Both the position numbers and the translations under genes were made by a program. A stretch of 64,000 nucleotides of DNA from Clostridium sp. AM33-3. Lineage in GTDB: Bacteria > Bacillota > Clostridia > Lachnospirales > Lachnospiraceae. The notes beneath the pieces were generated by a model. It saw only the letters and a program-made list of their open reading frames with translations. It was not told where the DNA came from and made no database searches. The stretch is from assembly GCF_003480315.1 (NCBI RefSeq), contig NZ_QUIV01000010.1, positions 6,333 through 70,332 of the forward strand, written 5' to 3'. Below are positions 55,430-63,907 of this stretch, piece after piece. The first letter of the stretch is position 1; each line of letters begins with the position of its first letter.

Positions 55430-56845
55430 TTACTTGCTGTAACTCTTGCAGGTTTCTGCTGCCTTAGCTGCTGCATCTGCTACTGCATCATCTACGGATG
55501 CTCCCTCAGAAACAACCTTCTGCCAGCACTCACCACTTGCATCTCTTAACTCAGCCATACCAGCAAATGCCGGATAGATCACTGCACTCTCAGATGCTTC
55601 TGCAAATCCTGCGTATGCCTCATCATTTGCAACAATTGCATCCAGAGCTTCTTTTACAACCGGCAGACGGCAGGTTGCCTTGTTCCACTCTACACTGTTA
55701 TCTACACTGGTCATGTACTTCAGGAAATCTGCTGCTACTTCCGGATTTTTACAGGTATTGCTGATGGTCATACCTACACTTGAGAAAGAGGTTACCGGAT
55801 CAACGCCCTCTGCGGTCGGCATCGGGAAGCTGCCCATCTTACCGCGCATATCCGGGTTTGCATTGTAGATACCGCCCAGCACATTGGAACCGCTGAAGAA
55901 CATGCATGCCTGATCTGCACCGATCATGGTATAAGCCTCAGAGTAACCGGTCTCAACAAAACCGGAAGGAGAAACGCCCTCGTTTGCCGCGATATCAATA
56001 AAGGTGCTCATTGCATTCTTGTAAGCATCGGTATCGAAACCGGAGGTAAAGGTTCCATCCCCATTGTCTTTTACGAAATCACATCCAAAGGTCAGTGCAA
56101 AGGTCTGGAATCTGGACTCTGCAGAGTCGTTTCTGGTTCCTGCGAATACACTGCCGTAACGGTCAACCTTACCGTCTCCGTTTGTATCCTCCGTCAGAGC
56201 CTTTGCAGTCTCCAGATACTCATCCCAGGTTTTCGGAATCTCCAGTCCCTTCTCTTCGAAGAGGTCTTTGCGGTAAACCATTGCGGTGGTATTGTTCTGC
56301 CACGGCATATAAACAAAATGTCCGTCTACGGTGGAATTCTCTACTGCTGCATCCAGAAGTCCATCCATGTAATCCTTGCCAAGCAGCTCATCCAGGTTGT
56401 CAACACCCATGCCCATTTCCAGACAGTTCGCAGAATACGCTTCCGACATGGTAAAAATGTCCGGCAGGGTTCCGGCCGTTGTCTGGGTAATCAGGGTTGT
56501 GTACAGATCATTCATGGAACACTCAACCGGATTCAAGGTTACGTTCGGATACATCTCCATATATTTGTCCATGACTCCTCTTAAGAACGGGCCGCCATCG
56601 GAATCGCCTAGGGACGTGATCATAACATCCAGCTTTACATCTCCTGCGGAAGAAACATCGTAAGTGCTGTGATACCCCTTATCATCCACCTCAGCCGGTG
56701 CTGCTTCGGAGGAAGCCTCCTTGCCTGCTTCTGCTGCCGTAGTCTCAGGCGCTGCTGTCTCAGTCTTGCCAGAAGAACCACATGCAGTCAGTCCGGAAAC
56801 TGCTGTTACCAGGGCCATTGCCATTACTAAACTTCTTTTTTTCAT
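55430..56845 (-). CDS. Extracellular sugar-binding lipoprotein of the ABC importer
   Basis: 471 residues, family 1 solute-binding protein. Signal peptide with lipobox LTACGSS (Cys22), then an Ala/Thr/Glu linker of about 35 residues. Motifs typical of oligosaccharide binding proteins: WQNNTTAMVYRKDLFEEKGLEIPKTWDEYLETAKAL, DTNGDGKVDRYG and PEVAADFLKYM. First gene of the operon, with GGAGGG 7 nt upstream of ATG. From its GH43 partner the ligand is probably a xylo- or arabino-oligosaccharide (inference). Confidence 0.93.
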   Translation of the reverse strand: MKKRSLVMAMALVTAVSGLTACGSSGKTETAAPETTAAEAGKEASSEAAPAEVDDKGYHSTYDVSSAGDVKLDVMITSLGDSDGGPFLRGVMDKYMEMYPNVTLNPVECSMNDLYTTLITQTTAGTLPDIFTMSEAYSANCLEMGMGVDNLDELLGKDYMDGLLDAAVENSTVDGHFVYMPWQNNTTAMVYRKDLFEEKGLEIPKTWDEYLETAKALTEDTNGDGKVDRYGSVFAGTRNDSAESRFQTFALTFGCDFVKDNGDGTFTSGFDTDAYKNAMSTFIDIAANEGVSPSGFVETGYSEAYTMIGADQACMFFSGSNVLGGIYNANPDMRGKMGSFPMPTAEGVDPVTSFSSVGMTISNTCKNPEVAADFLKYMTSVDNSVEWNKATCRLPVVKEALDAIVANDEAYAGFAEASESAVIYPAFAGMAELRDASGECWQKVVSEGASVDDAVADAAAKAAETCKSYSK

Positions 56846-56913
56846 TGTTCACCCTCCACTTGTTATAATTGTTTTATTTTTTCGGTTGCGCTTCTTGTTT
56901 TTTGTGTATTTTC

Positions 56914-56942
56914 ATTATATAAGTATTGCTATATAAATGCAA
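56914..56942 (-). promoter_or_regulatory. Promoter of the GH43/ABC operon
   Basis: Minus strand TTGCAT (56937-56942), 17-nt spacer, TATAAT (56914-56919), about 65 nt before the binding-protein gene. Confidence 0.75.
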
Positions 56943-56970
56943 TTTAATTATAATTAAATGAGCTTAAGCT
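56942..56970. promoter_or_regulatory. Palindromic LysR operator candidate
   Basis: A perfect 18-bp palindrome ATTTAATTATAATTAAAT (56942-56959) abuts the -35 of the operon, and a second perfect palindrome AGCTTAAGCT lies at 56961-56970. The T-N11-A spacing of LysR sites is met. Position between the operon and the divergent LysR gene makes the LysR protein the likely ligand. Confidence 0.6.
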
Positions 56971-57028
56971 AATCTTAAATTCATTGTATTTTTCACCAAA
57001 TTTAATCAATACAGGGGGGATTTTTTAG

Positions 57029-57949
57029 ATGGATACGAAATTGATTGAATATATCCTCACAATTGCAGAAACTAAGAGCATCGCAAAATCTGCAGAGGAA
57101 CTCTTTTTAACCCAATCCGCCTTAAATCAACAGCTGTTAAAGTTGGAAAAGGAACTTGGAGCACCGCTTTTCGTCCGAACCAGAAATCACTGGGAGCTGA
57201 CTGATGTAGGCACACTTTATGTCGAATCCTCCAAAAAGATGCTGGAAATCAAGAAGGATACCTACTCCCGCATTGAGGATATGGCAAAACGCTGGAAGGG
57301 AACGGTCACTGTCGGCCTGACTCCGGAACGCGGCATCCAGATGTTTACCGCCATTTATCCGGAGATTCATGCACAGTACCCGGAAACCATCTTCCAGCCC
57401 TACGAAGCCGACGTGGAAACCCAGATAAAGCTTCTGGATTCCGGTCAGCTGGACTTTGGATTTCACACTATTTTTGAACACAAGTACAAGCATATCATCT
57501 ACCGGCACATCCTGTATGAGCCATTTTATCTGTGTGTCCCAAGAAGTCATCCGCTAGCCTATAAGGATAAACGCACGCCCGAAAACTACCCGGAAATCTC
57601 ACTCACGGAATTCAAAAACGATCTGTTTACCTTAGTGAGAAAAACCTCTACCCTGCGTGCTGTCATCGACCGCCTCTTTGCAAAAGCCGGCTTCAAGCCA
57701 AAACTGCTGTTTGAATCCATCAGTATGCGTACCATGCAGCGCCTGGCCGCCAATGGACAATGCTGCTCCATCATTCCTCGCTATTACGCTGTCGAAGATG
57801 ACGATGTTGCTTACTTCACCCTTGGACCGGAATCCTACTGGGAACTCTCCACGGCCTACGCCAAAAATCACTATATTAACGCAGCTATGGAGACCTTCAT
57901 CCGCATGGCCTCTGACTACTGGCTGGCACATTCCTATATTGAATACTGA
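57029..57949 (+). CDS. LysR-family transcriptional regulator
   Basis: 306 residues. N-terminal helix-turn-helix KSIAKSAEELFLTQSALNQQLLKLEKELGAPLFVRTRN, long linker helix, then the periplasmic-binding-like effector domain from about residue 90 (GTVTVGLTPERGIQMF). It is divergent from the GH43/ABC operon and probably its activator. GGGGGGA lies 8 nt before the ATG. LysR control of a sugar operon is less common in Firmicutes than LacI or AraC control. Effector unknown. Confidence 0.93.
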   Translation: MDTKLIEYILTIAETKSIAKSAEELFLTQSALNQQLLKLEKELGAPLFVRTRNHWELTDVGTLYVESSKKMLEIKKDTYSRIEDMAKRWKGTVTVGLTPERGIQMFTAIYPEIHAQYPETIFQPYEADVETQIKLLDSGQLDFGFHTIFEHKYKHIIYRHILYEPFYLCVPRSHPLAYKDKRTPENYPEISLTEFKNDLFTLVRKTSTLRAVIDRLFAKAGFKPKLLFESISMRTMQRLAANGQCCSIIPRYYAVEDDDVAYFTLGPESYWELSTAYAKNHYINAAMETFIRMASDYWLAHSYIEY

Positions 57950-57960
57950 TTTTCATTCAA

Positions 57961-58000
57961 AAAGAGCGAAGCCCCTCTTCTTTCGGAGGCTTCGCTCTTT
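57961..58000. terminator. Bidirectional terminator between lysR and the isomerase gene
   Basis: Arms AAAGAGCGAAGCC (57961-57973) and GGCTTCGCTCTTT (57988-58000), 13 bp perfect, ending in TTT on the + strand and preceded by AAAAA for the minus strand. Confidence 0.9.
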
Positions 58001-58021
58001 GATTATACAAATTCCATATTC

Positions 58022-59506
58022 CTATGCAAATGGATTCTCTGTCGGATAGCGCACGCCGGCCGGCTGGTTGTAGCCAATCTCTCTGACATCGACTCCGACA
58101 TACTTAAATACCTCATACAGGGCCTTTCCGTAATGTCCGAAAGCCACCGCGCCGTGATGCGGGAAGTTGCCCTCGATCAGGACATGACGGTAGAAGCGCT
58201 TCATCTCCGGGATCGCGAATACACCGATACTTCCGAAGGAATGGGTTGCCACCGGCAGAACCTCGCCGTTTGCAACATAGGCACGCAGCTTGTTGTCTGC
58301 GGTGCTCTGCAGACGGAAGAAGGTAATGTCACCCGGAACAATATCGCCCTCCAGGGTTCCCTGGGTTACCTCCTCCGGAAGGCTTCTTGCCATGATCAGC
58401 TGATACTTCATCTGACAGAAGGAAAGCTTTTTCGTGGTGGTATTGCCGCAGTGGAAGCCCATAAATACATCATGGCTCTTGTAGTCAAATTTATCCTTGA
58501 TCTCGCTATCGTAAAGATCGTACGGCACGGTATTGTTGATGTCCAGAAGTGTCACGGCATCCTGGCTCACGCAGGTTCCAATGAACTCACTTAAACAGCC
58601 GTAGATATCCACCTCACAGGATACCGGGATACCGCGTCCGGTCAGACGGCTGTTGACATAGCACGGCACAAAGCCAAACTGGGTCTGGAATGCCGGCCAG
58701 CATTTTCCTGCAATGGCCACATATTTGCGATATCCTCTGTGCTCCTCCACCCAGTCAAGAAGTGTCAGTTCGTACTGGGCCAGCTTCGGCAGGATCTCCG
58801 GCTTCTTATTACCTTCCCCCAGTTCTTTTTCCATATCTGCCACAACATCCGGGATTCTCGGGTCACCCTCATGCTTGTTAAAAGCCTCGAACAGATCCAG
58901 CTCCGAGTTTTCCTCGATCTCCACACCCAGATTGTAAAGCTGCTTGATCGGCGCATTGCATGCCAGGAAGTTTAACGGTCTCGGGCCAAAGCTGATGATC
59001 TTTAAGTCGGACAGGCCGATGACAGCTCTCGCGATCGGTAAAAACTCATGGATCATATCTGCGCATTCATCAGCGGTACCCACCGGATACTCCGGAATAT
59101 AAGCCTTGATATTGCGCAGAGCCAGGTTATAGCTTGCGTTCAGCATACCGCAATAAGCATCTCCGCGTCCCTGTACCAGGTTGTCTTTGCTCTCCTCTGC
59201 TGCGGCAACAAACATTTTCGGACCGTCAAAATGCTTTGCCAGCAATGTCTCGGAAATCTCCGGTCCGAAATTTCCCAGGTACACGACCAGCGCGTTGCAT
59301 CCGGCTTTCCTGATATCCTCCAGCGCCTGGACCATATGGATCTCGCTCTCCACGATGCAGACCGGACACTCATAGATATCCCTTGCATCGTACTTTTTGC
59401 TGTACGCGTCCACCAGTGCTTTTCTGCGGTTCACGGATAAAGACTCCGGGAAACAGTCACGGCTCACCGCAACAATGCCTACTTTTACTTCTGGAATGTT
59501 ATTCAT
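58022..59506 (-). CDS. L-fucose/L-arabinose isomerase family protein
   Basis: 494 residues, single-domain-order member of the FucI/AraA superfamily (aldose-ketose isomerases using manganese). Segments such as VVYLGNFGPEISETLL, ECADMIHEFLPIARA and FHCGNTTTKKL support the family; the C-terminal GNFPHHGAVAFGHYGKALYEVFKYVGV carries a conserved His pair likely at the metal site. The sugar cannot be read from sequence; the company of a xylulokinase-like kinase suggests a product of D-xylulose or L-ribulose type. Last gene of the xylB-DUF4867-isomerase operon, 40 nt after DUF4867, with an AGGAGG-type SD. Confidence 0.85.
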   Translation of the reverse strand: MNNIPEVKVGIVAVSRDCFPESLSVNRRKALVDAYSKKYDARDIYECPVCIVESEIHMVQALEDIRKAGCNALVVYLGNFGPEISETLLAKHFDGPKMFVAAAEESKDNLVQGRGDAYCGMLNASYNLALRNIKAYIPEYPVGTADECADMIHEFLPIARAVIGLSDLKIISFGPRPLNFLACNAPIKQLYNLGVEIEENSELDLFEAFNKHEGDPRIPDVVADMEKELGEGNKKPEILPKLAQYELTLLDWVEEHRGYRKYVAIAGKCWPAFQTQFGFVPCYVNSRLTGRGIPVSCEVDIYGCLSEFIGTCVSQDAVTLLDINNTVPYDLYDSEIKDKFDYKSHDVFMGFHCGNTTTKKLSFCQMKYQLIMARSLPEEVTQGTLEGDIVPGDITFFRLQSTADNKLRAYVANGEVLPVATHSFGSIGVFAIPEMKRFYRHVLIEGNFPHHGAVAFGHYGKALYEVFKYVGVDVREIGYNQPAGVRYPTENPFA

Positions 59507-59546
59507 GCTTTTATCCTCCTAAAATAAAATATGAAAGAAATGAATC

Positions 59547-60164
59547 CTATACTGTGATATTTTCTCCGATCAGACCAATATGGCTTCCCTCCGGCAGACC
59601 GCCTTCCGGATGGCCGATCAGCCACTTGTTAGTTGCCGCAAGCAGGCGGTCCTCCCAGCCCTCATGCGTCATTTCCAGCGGATAATTGGTTCCGCGCGGA
59701 AGTATGATCCCAACCTGAAACCCCTGCTCTCCCACACTGCAGGGCGCGTAATGCAGGGTTGTGGCATACACCTCCACAGCCGTTCCCTTCGGGAGAAGAA
59801 ATGCTTCAACCAGGGAGGTATCGTAGGTAAACTCCGGTGTGATATCCTGCTGATGTCCCACCAGAAGAATCACGTCCGTAGCTGCCACATTGATTTCCGA
59901 GGAGCGATGATACTCCAGCGCATTCAGCTTGTGGTTATGCCCGTTACAGTAACCAATCTGCACCGGCATCTCGCCGTATGCCTTTTTCTGCACGGTTTCA
60001 AACACCGGCTCTGCCTCCAGCACTTCTGCCGACGGCTCATACACAACGTCCGCAGGCAGCGGCGTTTTTTCTGTCAGTGCCCGGATCAGCCCGGAAAAAT
60101 CAATGTTTTCCACTACCTTTCCATATTTCCGGAATGCCGAATCTGTCACTTTCTTGATTTCCAT
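59547..60164 (-). CDS. DUF4867 family protein (cupin/ureidoglycolate-lyase-like)
   Basis: 205 residues. The central motif GYCNGHNHKLNALEYHRSSEINV has the His/Glu arrangement of a metal-binding double-stranded beta-helix, and ILPRGTNYPL lies near the second cupin-like motif. I recognise it as DUF4867, whose members sit beside fucose/arabinose isomerases and sugar kinases. Activity is unknown; a sugar epimerase, mutarotase or isomerase is a sensible guess from context. It lies 13 nt after xylB and 40 nt before the isomerase, so it belongs to the pathway. Confidence 0.7.
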   Translation of the reverse strand: MEIKKVTDSAFRKYGKVVENIDFSGLIRALTEKTPLPADVVYEPSAEVLEAEPVFETVQKKAYGEMPVQIGYCNGHNHKLNALEYHRSSEINVAATDVILLVGHQQDITPEFTYDTSLVEAFLLPKGTAVEVYATTLHYAPCSVGEQGFQVGIILPRGTNYPLEMTHEGWEDRLLAATNKWLIGHPEGGLPEGSHIGLIGENITV

Positions 60165-60177
60165 GGTTTTTTCCTCC

Positions 60178-61647
60178 TTATTTCATCAGTTCATACAGCG
60201 GCTTACAGGCCGGATAGATCTGTTTAAACGTCTGATAGCGTTTTTCATATTTTGCCGCCAGCTCCGGTTCCGGTTCCACGGTTCCGGTGACCTTCACCAG
60301 TTTCTGTGCTGCCTCTTCCACGCTCTTATACTCTCCGCAAGCAACCGCCGCAAGCATGGCACCGCCCAGAGCCGGTCCTTCCTCACTCTCGATCATATCT
60401 ACCTTCAGATTCATGACATTGGCAATGATCTTTCTCCACAATGGACTTTTTGCTCCGCCGCCGCAGATCTTCGTGCGTTCAATCTGAATTCCAAGGGATT
60501 TGGCCACTTCCAGGGAATCCCGCAGTGCGAATGCCACGCCCTCCAGTACAGCCTGCGTCATGTCTGAGCGGCTGGTATCCATCGTCATGCCAATAAAGGT
60601 ACCACGTGCGTCCGGATCATTGTGCGGAGAACGCTCCCCCATCAGATACGGCAGAAAATACACATGATTGTCTCCCAGCTTCGTGATGGCTGCCTGTTCT
60701 TTTGCGTAATCGGAAGTTTCGAGGATTCCGTCCATCCACCACTTATTGCAGGAAGCCGCGCTGAGCATGCAGCCCATCAGGTGGTAATGTCCGTCTGCAT
60801 GAGCAAAGGCGTGCAGGGCGTTGTGACTGTCTACTCCGAATTTTTCCGAAGAAATGAAAATGGTTCCGCTGGTTCCCAGGGAAATATTACATCTTCCATC
60901 TCCTACGGTTCCGGTTCCCACTGCTGCTGCCGCATTATCTCCGGCGCCGGCCGCCACTTTCACAATATGAGGAACTCCCAGTTCATCTGCAATGGCAGGA
61001 AGCACCGTTCCCACAGTTTCATAAGATTCATAGACCTTCGCCAGCTGTTCCTGCCGCACACCGCAGATCTCACACATCTCCTTCGACCAGCAGCGGTTCT
61101 TTACATCAAACAGAAGCATGCCGGATGCGTCTGACACATCGGTGCAGTGCACACCGGTCAGTCGGTACGCAATGTAATCCTTCGGAAGCATGATCTTTGC
61201 AATACGCGCAAAGTTCTCCGGCTCCTTGTTTCTGACCCATAAAAGCTTCGGTGCGGTAAATCCGGTAAAGGAAATGTTAGCCGTATATTCGGAAAGCTTT
61301 TCTTTGCCGATCACGTTATTCAGGTAATCGCATTCCTCCCAGGTCCGGCCATCATTCCAGAGAAGTGCCGGGCGGATCACTCTGTCTTCCTCATCCAGAA
61401 TGACAAGTCCATGCATCTGCCCGCCAAAGCTGATGCCAGCCACCTGCTCTTTGTCACAGCCATTGAGCAGTTCCTTAAGCCCGTCCATGGTTCCGGCAAA
61501 CCAGTCCTCCGGCTTCTGCTCTGACCAGCCCGGATGCGGAAAATAAATGGGATATTCCTTCGAGACGATCTTTTTGATCTGACCCGCCCCATCCATCAGA
61601 AGCAGCTTCACCGCCGATGTTCCAAGATCTATTCCGATATACAGCAT
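60178..61647 (-). CDS. xylB: Xylulokinase-like FGGY kinase
   Basis: 489 residues, FGGY carbohydrate kinase. The ATPase core begins YIGIDLGTSAVKLLLMD; SFGGQMHGLVILDEEDRVIRPALLWNDGRT, VAAGAGDNAAAAVGTG and the second FGGY signature region GVAFALRDSLEV ... KICGGGAKSPLWRKI are those of xylulokinase. It phosphorylates D-xylulose to feed the pentose phosphate route; the neighbouring unusual isomerase leaves open a different ketose. ATG at 61647 has AAGGAGG 7 nt upstream; the extension to 61680 is unsupported. First gene of its operon. Confidence 0.88.
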   Translation of the reverse strand: MLYIGIDLGTSAVKLLLMDGAGQIKKIVSKEYPIYFPHPGWSEQKPEDWFAGTMDGLKELLNGCDKEQVAGISFGGQMHGLVILDEEDRVIRPALLWNDGRTWEECDYLNNVIGKEKLSEYTANISFTGFTAPKLLWVRNKEPENFARIAKIMLPKDYIAYRLTGVHCTDVSDASGMLLFDVKNRCWSKEMCEICGVRQEQLAKVYESYETVGTVLPAIADELGVPHIVKVAAGAGDNAAAAVGTGTVGDGRCNISLGTSGTIFISSEKFGVDSHNALHAFAHADGHYHLMGCMLSAASCNKWWMDGILETSDYAKEQAAITKLGDNHVYFLPYLMGERSPHNDPDARGTFIGMTMDTSRSDMTQAVLEGVAFALRDSLEVAKSLGIQIERTKICGGGAKSPLWRKIIANVMNLKVDMIESEEGPALGGAMLAAVACGEYKSVEEAAQKLVKVTGTVEPEPELAAKYEKRYQTFKQIYPACKPLYELMK

Positions 61648-61701
61648 GTCCGATCCTCCTTTTTCTGATATGCATGTCATGTTCTTCTTGTTTTCTCAAT
61701 T

Positions 61702-61715
61702 CGTGCACGTGCACG
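61702..61715. promoter_or_regulatory. LacI-type operator 1, at the xylB transcription start
   Basis: Perfect palindrome CGTGCACGTGCACG, about 12 bp downstream of the xylB -10 hexamer, an ideal place to block initiation. Identical copy at 61889-61902. Confidence 0.8.
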
Positions 61716-61727
61716 TTTCTGATTCTT

Positions 61728-61756
61728 ATCTTAGCGTTTTTGAGAACACTTTTCAA
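61728..61756 (-). promoter_or_regulatory. Promoter of xylB-DUF4867-isomerase
   Basis: Minus strand TTGAAA (61751-61756), 17-nt spacer, TAAGAT (61728-61733). Confidence 0.6.
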
Positions 61757-61888
61757 TACTTTGACCAGTTTTTTTCTATTCTGTAATTTATTTTGTTAAA
61801 ACCGCACAATTATCATCTGTTATTTCTTTGTTTCCGACCTGTTTTCTGTTTCTTTTTCCTATAGTCACCATTTCTTTTCACACCTTTT

Positions 61889-61902
61889 CGTGCACGTGCA
61901 CG
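61889..61902. promoter_or_regulatory. LacI-type operator 2, upstream of the lacI-family promoter
   Basis: Second perfect copy of CGTGCACGTGCACG, 187 bp from the first and 12 bp before the -35 of the regulator gene. The rest of the 404-bp divergent gap (61648-62051) is A/T-rich with no ORF. Confidence 0.8.
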
Positions 61903-61914
61903 TCTCTTCCTGAT

Positions 61915-61943
61915 TTGACTTTTTCTTCTATTTTGTGTATTGT
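61915..61943 (+). promoter_or_regulatory. Promoter of the LacI-family regulator gene
   Basis: TTGACT (61915-61920), 17-nt spacer, TATTGT (61938-61943), leader about 100 nt. Confidence 0.6.
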
Positions 61944-62051
61944 TAAATGCAGAGAATATATTTCGCTACAGTTCACAGGTAGGAATTTTCTGAACTGAAA
62001 ATTCCGTATGATACAGTGAACAGTAACTATATTTCTGCACGGAGGTTTTTC

Positions 62052-63065
62052 ATGGCACGAATCAAAGATATCGCAGAACTGGCCGGTGTCTCCCGCGGAA
62101 CCGTGGACCGGGTCTTAAATAACCGCAGCGGTGTCAGCCCGCAGACAGCCGAAAAGATAAAAGAAATCGCAAAAGCGCTGGACTACCGTCCCAACAAGGC
62201 CGGGCTGGCACTCGCCGCCCAAAAGAAAAAGAATAAGATCGGCATTGTCCTGTTCAGCAGGAACAACCCATTCTTTGACGAGGTCAGTGAGGGTGTGCAG
62301 GCAAAGGCCCGGGAACTGGCCGACTACGGTGTGACTACCCTGACCAGACGGGTCGAGTTTGATCTTGCTGCCCAGCTTGCTGCCATCGATGAACTTCTGG
62401 ACGAAGGCATTCACGGACTGCTGCTTGCTCCTTACAATCATCCCGCAATTCAGGAAAAGATTGATGAGCTTGTTGACCGCGGGATTCCTGTTGTCACTGT
62501 CAACACGGATATCTTCGGTTCCAAACGCATGGCCTATGTCGGAAGTGATTACATCTGCGGCGGCCGGACTGCAGCCGGACTGCTTGCGCTCATGACGGAG
62601 GGCGAAACAGAGCTTGGCATCATCACCGGTTCCCGGAATGTGTTATGCCATTCCGAGCGGATCCGCGGACTGACCGAGACGCTGGAAGCCTCCTATCCCC
62701 GAATTCATATCGCGGAAATTCTGGAAAACCATGACGATGAATTTGAAAGCTATGCGCTGACCCGGCAGCTTCTCCGGCAAAATCCCCACATCGATGCCCT
62801 GTTCTTCGCTGCAGCCGGTGTATTTGGCGGGTGTAAGGCCGTTCAGGAATCCGGCCGCCATCCCAAAATTGTTACCTTCGATGAGGTCCCCACAACACTG
62901 GATATGCTGCGTGCCGGTGTCATATCCGCCACCATCAGCCAGCAGCCCCGCAAACAGGGTTCCCGATCCCTGGATCTCCTGTTTGAATATCTGACCTCCG
63001 GAGCACCTCCTGTCCAGGAAAAAAACTTTGTGGAGCATTCCATCAAAATCCGGGAAAATAGCTAA
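62052..63065 (+). CDS. LacI-family transcriptional regulator of the xylB operon
   Basis: 337 residues. The helix-turn-helix and hinge read MARIKDIAELAGVSRGTVDRVLNNRSGVSPQT and LDYRPNKAGLALA; the RG-TVDRVLN recognition helix (in place of common VS-TVSRVLN) belongs to a subgroup with ribose-binding-like domains (YVGSDYICGGRTAAGLLALM; FDEVPTTLDMLRAGVISATISQQPRKQG). GGAGG lies 6 nt before ATG 62052; the ORF start at 62016 is unsupported. Divergent from xylB, with two identical palindromes between. A sugar or sugar phosphate is the probable effector. Confidence 0.93.
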   Translation: MARIKDIAELAGVSRGTVDRVLNNRSGVSPQTAEKIKEIAKALDYRPNKAGLALAAQKKKNKIGIVLFSRNNPFFDEVSEGVQAKARELADYGVTTLTRRVEFDLAAQLAAIDELLDEGIHGLLLAPYNHPAIQEKIDELVDRGIPVVTVNTDIFGSKRMAYVGSDYICGGRTAAGLLALMTEGETELGIITGSRNVLCHSERIRGLTETLEASYPRIHIAEILENHDDEFESYALTRQLLRQNPHIDALFFAAAGVFGGCKAVQESGRHPKIVTFDEVPTTLDMLRAGVISATISQQPRKQGSRSLDLLFEYLTSGAPPVQEKNFVEHSIKIRENS

Positions 63066-63082
63066 ATTCCTCCCAGGCATTA

Positions 63083-63109
63083 TTAGCACTCTGCATAAAA
63101 GAGTGCTAA
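63083..63109. promoter_or_regulatory. CIRCE element (HrcA operator)
   Basis: Exact TTAGCACTC (63083-63091), 9-bp spacer, GAGTGCTAA (63101-63109), the full consensus bound by HrcA. It lies 17 bp after the LacI gene stop and about 215 bp before the bL25 start, 84 bp upstream of the visible -10. Confidence 0.9.
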
Positions 63110-63192
63110 TTTCTGAAAAATATTGCCAATTTTATTTTTTGTGTGTTTGCTTTTTTGGTGCTTTTTAAAGGTTCACTTTTTTCCAAAAGTGC

Positions 63193-63198
63193 TATAAT
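63193..63198 (+). promoter_or_regulatory. Extended -10 promoter of the bL25 gene
   Basis: TGCTATAAT (TGN plus perfect TATAAT at 63193-63198) with only a weak -35 (GGTTCA-like, 63170-63175). The leader of about 120 nt includes a CCGGAAGGA/TTCCCCCGG hairpin near 63280-63300 that may serve autoregulation. Confidence 0.65.
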
Positions 63199-63322
63199 AC
63201 AGTCAGTGCAAAAAGAAGAACTTCCTCATAAAGACAAGCTCTCCATCTACACGAATGAATTCAGATAATTAAGACCGGAAGGATTTCTTCCCCCGGCCAT
63301 TCAAAGTAGGAGGCAGATTATT

Positions 63323-63907
63323 ATGATGACGTTAGCAGCTGAAAAAAGAGATCCTGAGGTAAAGGCAAAAAAATTAAGAAGAGAAGGCTACAGCACCGGT
63401 GTTCTGTATGGCCGTGAAATGAAAGAAAATGTATCTCTGAAATATACAGAGAAGGATGCATTAAACTTCATTAAAAAAGCAAAAGAGGGTGCGCAGACCA
63501 TGCTGGATATCTCCGGCGAAAAGGTCGATGCCCTGGTAAAGAATATTGATTATGATCCACTCAGCAAGAAGATTCTGGCTCTGGATTTCCAGGCACTGGT
63601 TGCAGGCGAGGTTGTTGCTGCAACTGTTCCGGTTACCTTTGTAAACGAGGAGGTTGTACAGGGTGTCTTCGAACCGGAGATCACTGAAATTCACTACAAA
63701 GCAGATCCGGCACATCTTCTGGACCCGATTGAAATTGATCTGGCAAAGCTCCCGCAGGGAACCAAGACCTTATATGTTAAGGACTTGAAACTGGAAGAAA
63801 AAGGTGTTACCGTAACCACCACCGCAGATTCCCAGCTGTTCCATATCGGCGAATACGCAAAAGCTGAAGAAGAAGATGACGACGCAGAAGAAACACCTGC
63901 AAAATAA
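63323..63907 (+). CDS. rplY: 50S ribosomal protein bL25 (Ctc form)
   Basis: 194 residues, the long Ctc-type bL25: N-terminal 5S rRNA-binding domain (AAEKRDPEVKAKKLRREGYSTGVLYGREMKENVSL) and the C-terminal TL5/Ctc domain (VPVTFVNEEVVQGVFEPEITEIHYKADPAHLLDPIEIDL) with an acidic tail. In Bacillus the homologue Ctc is a general stress protein. AGGAGG is 9 nt before the ATG. A CIRCE element upstream is unusual and suggests heat-shock control here. No terminator is visible in the 93 bp to the end of the window. Confidence 0.95.
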   Translation: MMTLAAEKRDPEVKAKKLRREGYSTGVLYGREMKENVSLKYTEKDALNFIKKAKEGAQTMLDISGEKVDALVKNIDYDPLSKKILALDFQALVAGEVVAATVPVTFVNEEVVQGVFEPEITEIHYKADPAHLLDPIEIDLAKLPQGTKTLYVKDLKLEEKGVTVTTTADSQLFHIGEYAKAEEEDDDAEETPAK

